6,467 bases of DNA, taken from the NCBI GenBank assembly GCA_018679695.1, contig JAHHKH010000252.1, forward strand, positions 1 through 6,467, read 5' to 3'. The translations under genes and the position numbers were made by a program. The stretch is from Maribacter sp. (lineage in GTDB: Bacteria > Bacteroidota > Bacteroidia > Flavobacteriales > Flavobacteriaceae). The stretch's first letter is position 1. Every line of letters begins with the position of its first letter. Under the pieces are notes generated by a model. The model made no database searches. It was not told the DNA's origin and saw only the letters and a program-made list of their open reading frames with translations. Below are positions 1-4,536 of this stretch, in pieces.

Positions 1-517
1 GGCACATGTGCATCCCTCGCAAACGAGCTTCCCGACCAACAACATCCCAAATGCGATTGACCAATTCAGGATTGAACGAAGCCGCAGACGTAATCGGTCT
101 GCCGAATATGGTGCAACCTTCGGCATCAACCCCATTATATGATTCGGTTACGAATAAGGCGGGAATTCCCCAGCGGTTATTTTCGATGATGTATCTCTGG
201 AGTTCATTATTTAGTCTGGCCGCTGCCAAAGGAGAAATATGTTCGCCCGGATTTTTGATACCCGCTATGCCTAATTTGAGCTTTTCAATGACCTTTTCCG
301 ATAGTGTTAAACGTCCATTTTCATCAGCTTCGACACCGATGTTCGCATGAAATATTCGCATTTGTGCCACCTTTTCTTCCAAAGACATTCGGGGCAATAA
401 ATCTTCTACGCGTTCTTCAATAGTAAGTGATGCATTTTTATAGGGCATCTCCCGTTTTTGGGCGCTACCAGTTACTACGAAGAATAGGGTTAAAATGGAT
501 AAAAAAGAGTACTTCAT
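1..517 (-). CDS. Secreted glycoside hydrolase family 3 enzyme, N-terminal part (runs off left edge)
   Basis: Reading the minus strand from ATG at 517-515 gives 172 open codons to the window edge, so this is the N-terminal portion of a longer gene. Residues 1-19 form a signal peptide: Lys2, then a hydrophobic stretch ending VVTGSA, with Q20 the likely first mature residue, so the enzyme is probably periplasmic or secreted. Residues 26-53 (YKNASLTIEERVEDLLPRMS, then LEEKVAQM) are the classic opening of GH3 enzymes. Residues 117-141 (WGIPALFVTESYNGV, then an F-G-R-P-I stretch) match the GH3 substrate-pocket segment usually seen as P-x-x-x-x-E-x-x-x-G. The EARLRG at 163-168 matches the conserved E-A-R-x-x-G helix. 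GH3 members hydrolyse beta-linked glucose, xylose or N-acetylglucosamine with an Asp nucleophile, which lies beyond the visible part. Specificity cannot be read here; the pattern resembles the long beta-glucosidase/beta-xylosidase type. It is divergent from the gene at 1081. No Shine-Dalgarno sequence precedes the ATG. Confidence 0.9.
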   Translation of the reverse strand, partial: MKYSFLSILTLFFVVTGSAQKREMPYKNASLTIEERVEDLLPRMSLEEKVAQMRIFHANIGVEADENGRLTLSEKVIEKLKLGIAGIKNPGEHISPLAAARLNNELQRYIIENNRWGIPALFVTESYNGVDAEGCTIFGRPITSAASFNPELVNRIWDVVGREARLRGMHMC

Positions 518-713
518 TAAATACGGATTGTTCTATTAAACTTTGGGACGGATTTTGCACGCGCCGTTGAGGCCCATATCGATTTGTTGTTCGTCATCCC
601 TAATTTTCTAAATTAAGCTAAGCTTCTAGTTAAAGTATCCTGTACTATACGGTGTAGTCATGGGGATTTTAGTTCTAACTACTAAAGTTTAGCTGAAGTT
701 TCTGAGTTTGCGA

Positions 714-741
714 TTGGAAATTGGTCAAATAGAATTTCCAA
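714..741. repeat. Perfect 9-bp inverted repeat in the divergent intergenic region
   Basis: TTGGAAATT at 714-722 is the exact reverse complement of AATTTCCAA at 733-741, with a 10-base spacer (723-732). No T-run follows on either strand, so it does not look like an intrinsic terminator. It lies about 200 bases upstream of the GH3 start and about 340 bases upstream of the TIM-barrel start. An operator for a dimeric regulator or an mRNA hairpin are both possible. Function is inferred from position only. Confidence 0.5.
720..741 (+). repeat. Copy 1 of a short direct repeat flanking the TIM-barrel gene
   Basis: GGTCAAATAGAATTTCC at 723-739 closely matches GGTTCAAATAGAATTGCC at 2021-2038, with one inserted base and one substitution. 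The similarity continues a few bases on both sides (AT before, AA after). Both copies are in the plus orientation, about 1.3 kb apart, and the TIM-barrel gene lies between them. This copy overlaps the inverted repeat at 714-741. It may be a remnant of an insertion, a shared binding site, or chance in AT-rich DNA. Confidence 0.35.
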
Positions 742-1080
742 AAGTCACTAAAACTATCGATAAAAGAATTATTATAATCCTTACTTAAGTTGAAATGATT
801 CATGTAACCGCTATACAATATCCTCTCCTATTACAACTCTTTTGTATCAGCATACTACAGGACAGTTTAGTATAGTTAATAATTTATTTTGGTTCAAACT
901 ATTGTTGAAAATCAGGATAAAACAAAAGTTCAGGATAGGAGCTATTGATGACCTAAGTTGTTGCACAAATTACAAGGAAAGGAATATTAATAGTACTGTT
1001 TGGAAATTGTATAATATTACACACTATTCTAATTCTATAATTGGAAAAAAGTTATCAATTTAGCAAACCAATAACGTAAA

Positions 1081-1992
1081 ATGAAGAATAACAGAAGAGA
1101 TGCCCTTCGTAAGATTGCGCTGGCCCCAGCACTTTTTACAGCTCCTGCAATTTTGAGTGCTGCTACCAAAGGCCCAGCTGAACCTATTGCGCAACGGGTA
1201 CAGTACAGCGTTAACGCGTATTCCTTTAATGACGAATTTCAAAGTGGCGAGATGGACTTGTTTGATATGATGGAATTTGCTTCGGATATAGGCCTCAACG
1301 CTGTCGATTTAACCGCCTATTATTTTTCCTCTTATCCAAGTCTTCCGAAGAAATCTGAAATCTTCGCTTTAAAGAAACGGGCATTGCAGCTTGGGCTGAA
1401 CATCTCATGGACAGGGGTGAGAAATAACTTCGTAACCGCAGATGTGGAAGCCAGGAAAGCTGATCGGGAAATGATCAAAGAATGGCTGGCTATTTCGTCC
1501 ACAATTGGTTCGTCTATTCTTCGGATTTTCACGGGCCGGGACATCCCCGATGGATATACCAAAGAACAGGTAAAAGCATGGCTGGTGGAGGAATACAAAC
1601 TTTGCGCCCAGTACGGAGCGGAAACAGGAGTCATTACCGCCTTACAGAACCATAATGAGTTTTTGTTTACCGCTGATGAAGTCATTGACATTCTTGAGCA
1701 GGTTGACTCAGAATGGTTCGGACTTATTTTAGATATTTCTGGCTTGCGTACCACAGATGATCCCTATGCCGAAGCCGAGAAACTGGCACCTTACGCCAAT
1801 TATTGGTTTATCAAAGAACATGTGTATCACAATCAGGAGAAAAAACGCACGGATATGGCCAAAATGGCCGCAATGATAAAGCGACATGGTTTTCGTGGTT
1901 ACGTCTCGTTTGAAAGCCTATCTGATGGTGACCCCAAAGCCGTTATCAAAGAAATGCTTGATGAGTTTAAGGGGGCATTTAACAGAGGATAG
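1081..1992 (+). CDS. Tat-exported TIM-barrel protein, sugar phosphate isomerase/epimerase superfamily
   Basis: This complete 303-residue protein begins with a twin-arginine signal: NRRDALRK at 4-11, then a hydrophobic stretch from 12 to about 28 ending ILSAA. It is therefore probably folded in the cytoplasm, perhaps with a metal, and exported to the periplasm. The rest fits the xylose-isomerase-like TIM barrel (AP endonuclease 2 superfamily): QYSVNAYSF at 41-49, DLFDMMEFASDIGLNAVDL at 59-77, LRIFTG at 147-152, ALQNHNEF at 187-194, LILDISG at 215-221, IKEH at 244-247 and VSFES at 275-279. Candidate metal or catalytic residues are Q189/H191, D218, H247 and E278. The usual Glu before N-H and the His of the H-x-K-D motif are not at their usual places. 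Family members isomerise, epimerise or dehydrate sugars; the substrate here is unknown. The start is supported by the intact Tat motif; upstream DNA is A-rich without a Shine-Dalgarno. It is the only plus-strand gene and is convergent with the hydrolase gene. Confidence 0.88.
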   Translation: MKNNRRDALRKIALAPALFTAPAILSAATKGPAEPIAQRVQYSVNAYSFNDEFQSGEMDLFDMMEFASDIGLNAVDLTAYYFSSYPSLPKKSEIFALKKRALQLGLNISWTGVRNNFVTADVEARKADREMIKEWLAISSTIGSSILRIFTGRDIPDGYTKEQVKAWLVEEYKLCAQYGAETGVITALQNHNEFLFTADEVIDILEQVDSEWFGLILDISGLRTTDDPYAEAEKLAPYANYWFIKEHVYHNQEKKRTDMAKMAAMIKRHGFRGYVSFESLSDGDPKAVIKEMLDEFKGAFNRG

Positions 1993-2017
1993 CACGATTT
2001 ACTGATACATTTTAATA

Positions 2018-2040
2018 ATAGGTTCAAATAGAATTGCCAA
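2018..2040 (+). repeat. Copy 2 of the short direct repeat
   Basis: GGTTCAAATAGAATTGCC at 2021-2038 begins about 28 bases after the TIM-barrel stop codon. It matches the copy at 720-741 apart from one inserted base and two substitutions over the aligned stretch. A shorter relative, GGTTCTCAAATAGAA at 2237-2251, lies against the stop codon of the GH106-like gene, again in plus orientation. Confidence 0.35.
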
Positions 2041-2235
2041 TACCTACTAGTATCACTGATATCATCATAACTGAGATACCAACGATAATGGTCGCCTTTG
2101 TTTTTCTAGCTATCCCTTTCCACACTTTTCTTTAAATTCCCCATTGATTAGCGGTTAAAATGATAGTAGACCTATGCAATATCCAAGAACTGGCCCCATT
2201 ACCCAATTTACTTTCGCTATCTCCAGCTTAAAATC

Positions 2236-2251
2236 AGGTTCTCAAATAGAA
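2236..2251 (+). repeat. Copy 3, shorter relative of the direct repeat
   Basis: AGGTTCTCAAATAGAA shares AGGTTC and CAAATAGAA with copy 2 but has two extra bases in between and diverges after the last A. It lies directly next to the stop codon of the minus-strand GH106-like gene (TAG, read from 2254 to 2252). The match is short and may be chance. Confidence 0.25.
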
Positions 2252-4534
2252 CTAGTTTGCTATCCAAAAAGTGGCGCTAACAGGTTCTAACCTTAATGTT
2301 CCTTTGGTAAATTCTTGATTATCGATTTTAAAATGTGAGGAATTCTCTAAGCGTAAAATTCTTCCGTTACGGGGATCGGCTTTATACAAGTCTAGATTTC
2401 CTTTTAGCGTTACTTCTGTTTCTATAGTTTCGTCACTGGAATTGGAAAAGAAATAAATATCCCTGTCATCCTTTATTTTATGGATATAATTGAACTTGCC
2501 CAAGTCCGTCTTTAACACTGGATTTGGAGAAAGTTGAACATCGGGAGCCAGAGTTGTATTTATGGCCTGGGACAAATTCTTCTTATTTGGTTTGGGAATA
2601 TGAACTGCCTCGCCATTAGAACTATTGTCGTTATGTTTGATTTCAGAAGTCAGGGGAGCTTTTGGGTCAACACCGAATATTTCCTTGACCAGGGCTTGGA
2701 CTTTTTCATCTTGATCCATCTCGGAAGATTTAAACGGTAGCTGTCCTGTTGAAATAACCAAACCACCCTCATCGTAATATTCCTTTATTTTTTGCAAAGT
2801 TTGCAATGAAATTACCTTGCATCCCGTAATGACAAGGGCTTTATATAATTGTTCATTTTCCCGATTATTTAGGCGTACAGAACCTTGGCCTATTTCATAT
2901 TTATCATCCAAGAAGTATTCCGGGTGGATAAAAGTGAAATCTTGTCGTATTTCGTTCGTTAATAATCCGCTGACCTCTTGATAATTTGTTTCGGGGGAAA
3001 TGAAAAACCCCTGTCGTGGATTATCGGGATCTTCAAAACGGTACCAGCCAGCCAATTCTTCAAATGGATAAAAAACCCCTATTTCGGAAACCCTTTTGCC
3101 TCCCTGTAACAACATACATGACCTTCCCACAAAATCGGAATAGGCAGGTAGGGCAGGTGCTATTTTTTCGCTGTAGGGAGAAACGAGGGGCGAAATATAT
3201 ACCTGATCAGGATTATACCACAAGCCATGGGGAACCACAAAATTGACGCCTCGGGCGAAGATATCCATCACAGAACGATAGAGCATTAAGGAATCAAAGG
3301 ACTTTTCTTTATACGCCCCATAAATCTCGGTAGAAACTATGGGTCTGTCGTAATAGTCAGCCGCAGAGCTGATAAGCTTATGCCCGTTTTGTCCGAATTG
3401 ATACCCAATAATAGCGTCGGTCAAGGGCATGGCGGTATGTCTGAAAAATTTGAAAATATCCCCGTTCATATCGATAGGCGTAGGGTCATAATTCCCCGGA
3501 GGGTGCCCTGTATCCTTCAACCCATGCTTCTTCGTCCATTCACCCACCAATTTTGGGAAACCTTCTGCCAAAAGTTCGGCACGTGTATTAAAAAACGCAT
3601 GGCGAACGGCCTCGGTTTCCGGCCCAATATCGTACCACAATGCCGGGTACCATGGTTTTGGGTCATATCCATTTAATTCCTCAAATTTTTCGTTGAAACG
3701 ACCCGTCCAAGTTCGGGGATGTTTCCAAAAACCAATATCATCGAAAAAGGTGGTTTTTATGGTATTCCCAAAATAGGATTCAAAGTTCGTTTTGTAAACA
3801 TCGTAGGTCAGGCGTATCATTTCCCGAACTGCGGTGGTATCCAAATAATCTACCACGGGAAAAGCCTTGTGATAGCTATCCTTGACCATGGGGAAGTACA
3901 TGATTATCCAACTTCCTTCTGGTACCTCCCAAATAATGTTTCCTTTGTCAATATATTGGCTTAGTTCAATACGCTCTAAGGTTTCGGAATGCATCGCTAC
4001 AGCCGAAAGTAATTGCCCATCGGGTAATTTTTCGCTGAACCTAGCAGGCCCTTTTACCGTTTTTTCCAATTTGTCCAGCCTTTTCATGGTATGCTGTGGA
4101 AAAAGTTCGCCCAATTTTCCGCCCGCCATTCCACTTGGGAAATCATTGTCATCGTACAAAATCACCTGCATGTCCAACTCCTCCGCAGTATCCAAAACAT
4201 CTTGAAAACGCTCTAGGTATTCGGGAGAAAGAAACTTGGGCGTGGTACCGGGCCTTCCGTCTTTTTTAGGAGCCAGAGGTAAAACACTTATTCCGGAAAA
4301 GCCTCCCAGTTCCTTCGCATCCCGCATTTGTTTTTGAATGCCTTCGGTAGTGAGTTCACCGTTGATGTGCCAAAAAGGCATGGGTTTATTGGCTCCAGGC
4401 GGATTCTTAAAGTCTTCGATGAGCTTTTTAGGGAGTTCTTTTTTTTCGGTTGTGCATGAAATATTCAAAAAACCGATTACGAAACCAAGGGTAACTATCC
4501 CGAAATATTTTTTAAAAAGTGTGTTCGGTGTCAT
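2252..4534 (-). CDS. GH106-like glycoside hydrolase, lipoprotein (possible alpha-L-rhamnosidase)
   Basis: This complete 760-residue protein begins with a lipoprotein-type signal: K8-K9, hydrophobic 11-26, then LNISC with C27 as the likely lipidated Cys, so it is membrane-anchored. The lipobox is loose, as is common in Bacteroidota. PMPFWHINGELTTEGI at 51-66, followed by a G-G-x-x-G-I stretch (77-82), and LYDDNDFPSGMAGG at 126-139 match the opening of GH106 enzymes (W-H-x-N-G, then Y-D-E-x-x-x-P-S-G-x-A-G-G). FFDDIGFW (263-270), WTGRFNEKFEELNGYD (276-291) and STEIYGAY (401-408) continue the TIM-barrel pattern; D265/D266 and E403 are candidate catalytic residues. Residues about 484-600 resemble the glutaminase-like domain found in such enzymes, with KALVITGCKVIS and a later EGGLVISTGQLP. 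Residues about 680-760 look like a C-terminal beta-sandwich ending LRLEPVSATFWI. It is shorter than typical GH106 proteins (about 900-1200 residues) and lacks an obvious extra carbohydrate-binding domain. Start chosen because it gives the signal and overlaps the upstream stop. Rhamnosidase activity is inferred; another retaining or inverting glycosidase is possible. Confidence 0.8.
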   Translation of the reverse strand: MTPNTLFKKYFGIVTLGFVIGFLNISCTTEKKELPKKLIEDFKNPPGANKPMPFWHINGELTTEGIQKQMRDAKELGGFSGISVLPLAPKKDGRPGTTPKFLSPEYLERFQDVLDTAEELDMQVILYDDNDFPSGMAGGKLGELFPQHTMKRLDKLEKTVKGPARFSEKLPDGQLLSAVAMHSETLERIELSQYIDKGNIIWEVPEGSWIIMYFPMVKDSYHKAFPVVDYLDTTAVREMIRLTYDVYKTNFESYFGNTIKTTFFDDIGFWKHPRTWTGRFNEKFEELNGYDPKPWYPALWYDIGPETEAVRHAFFNTRAELLAEGFPKLVGEWTKKHGLKDTGHPPGNYDPTPIDMNGDIFKFFRHTAMPLTDAIIGYQFGQNGHKLISSAADYYDRPIVSTEIYGAYKEKSFDSLMLYRSVMDIFARGVNFVVPHGLWYNPDQVYISPLVSPYSEKIAPALPAYSDFVGRSCMLLQGGKRVSEIGVFYPFEELAGWYRFEDPDNPRQGFFISPETNYQEVSGLLTNEIRQDFTFIHPEYFLDDKYEIGQGSVRLNNRENEQLYKALVITGCKVISLQTLQKIKEYYDEGGLVISTGQLPFKSSEMDQDEKVQALVKEIFGVDPKAPLTSEIKHNDNSSNGEAVHIPKPNKKNLSQAINTTLAPDVQLSPNPVLKTDLGKFNYIHKIKDDRDIYFFSNSSDETIETEVTLKGNLDLYKADPRNGRILRLENSSHFKIDNQEFTKGTLRLEPVSATFWIAN

Positions 4535-4536
4535 TA
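4532..4536 (-). promoter_or_regulatory. TAATG stop-start overlap coupling the lyase and GH106-like genes
   Basis: On the minus strand the lyase stop TAA (4536-4534) shares its last A with the ATG of the GH106-like gene (4534-4532). No Shine-Dalgarno sequence is visible just upstream within the lyase end. This layout normally means one transcript and re-initiation by the terminating ribosome, so the two proteins are probably made in matched amounts. Confidence 0.85.

Larger units (their letters stand above)
518..1080. other. Long AT-rich divergent intergenic region
   Basis: This 563-base stretch separates the divergent starts of the GH3 gene (minus) and the TIM-barrel gene (plus), so both promoters probably lie here. 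It is visibly more AT-rich than the flanking genes. The longest open frame inside it, 842-1063 on the plus strand, encodes a low-complexity peptide rich in Asn, Ile and Lys with no recognisable domain, and I treat it as chance. I see no tRNA or rRNA. I looked for the Bacteroidota promoter form (TTTG, about 19 bases, TAnnTTTG) on both strands and found no full match. The best partial -7-like match is TATAATTG at 1036-1043, without a properly spaced -33 box. The one clear structure is the inverted repeat at 714-741. Confidence 0.7.
1993..2251. other. Convergent intergenic region without a clear terminator
   Basis: This stretch lies between the stops of the plus-strand TIM-barrel gene and the minus-strand GH106-like gene. 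No gene or strong GC-rich hairpin followed by a T-run is visible. Only short palindromes occur, such as TACTAGTA at 2045-2052 and TGATATCA at 2057-2064. The stretch 2098-2143 is pyrimidine-rich on the plus strand and could help end plus-strand transcripts, but no stem supports this. Two copies of a CAAATAGAA-containing sequence lie near its two ends (2018-2040 and 2236-2251). Confidence 0.6.

Noticed and set aside
6..350. Plus-strand open frame of 114 codons at the left edge
   Set aside because: It is antisense to the clear GH3 coding frame and its peptide shows no domain.
1036..1043. TATAATTG as a Bacteroidota -7 promoter element for the TIM-barrel gene
   Set aside because: It has one mismatch to TAnnTTTG and no TTG/TTTG box about 19 bases upstream; the nearest TTG is 26 bases away.
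842..1063. A 73-codon open frame on the plus strand in the intergenic region
   Set aside because: The peptide is of low complexity (rich in N, I, K), has no recognisable domain or signal and lies in AT-rich DNA where such frames arise by chance.
1332..1754. Minus-strand open frame of 140 codons within the TIM-barrel gene
   Set aside because: It lies opposite a well-supported TIM-barrel frame with recognisable motifs; its own peptide is Ser-rich and featureless.
2045..2064. Palindromes TACTAGTA and TGATATCA as a terminator or attachment site
   Set aside because: They are only 8 bp each, have no loop or T-tract, and short palindromes of this size are expected by chance in AT-rich DNA.
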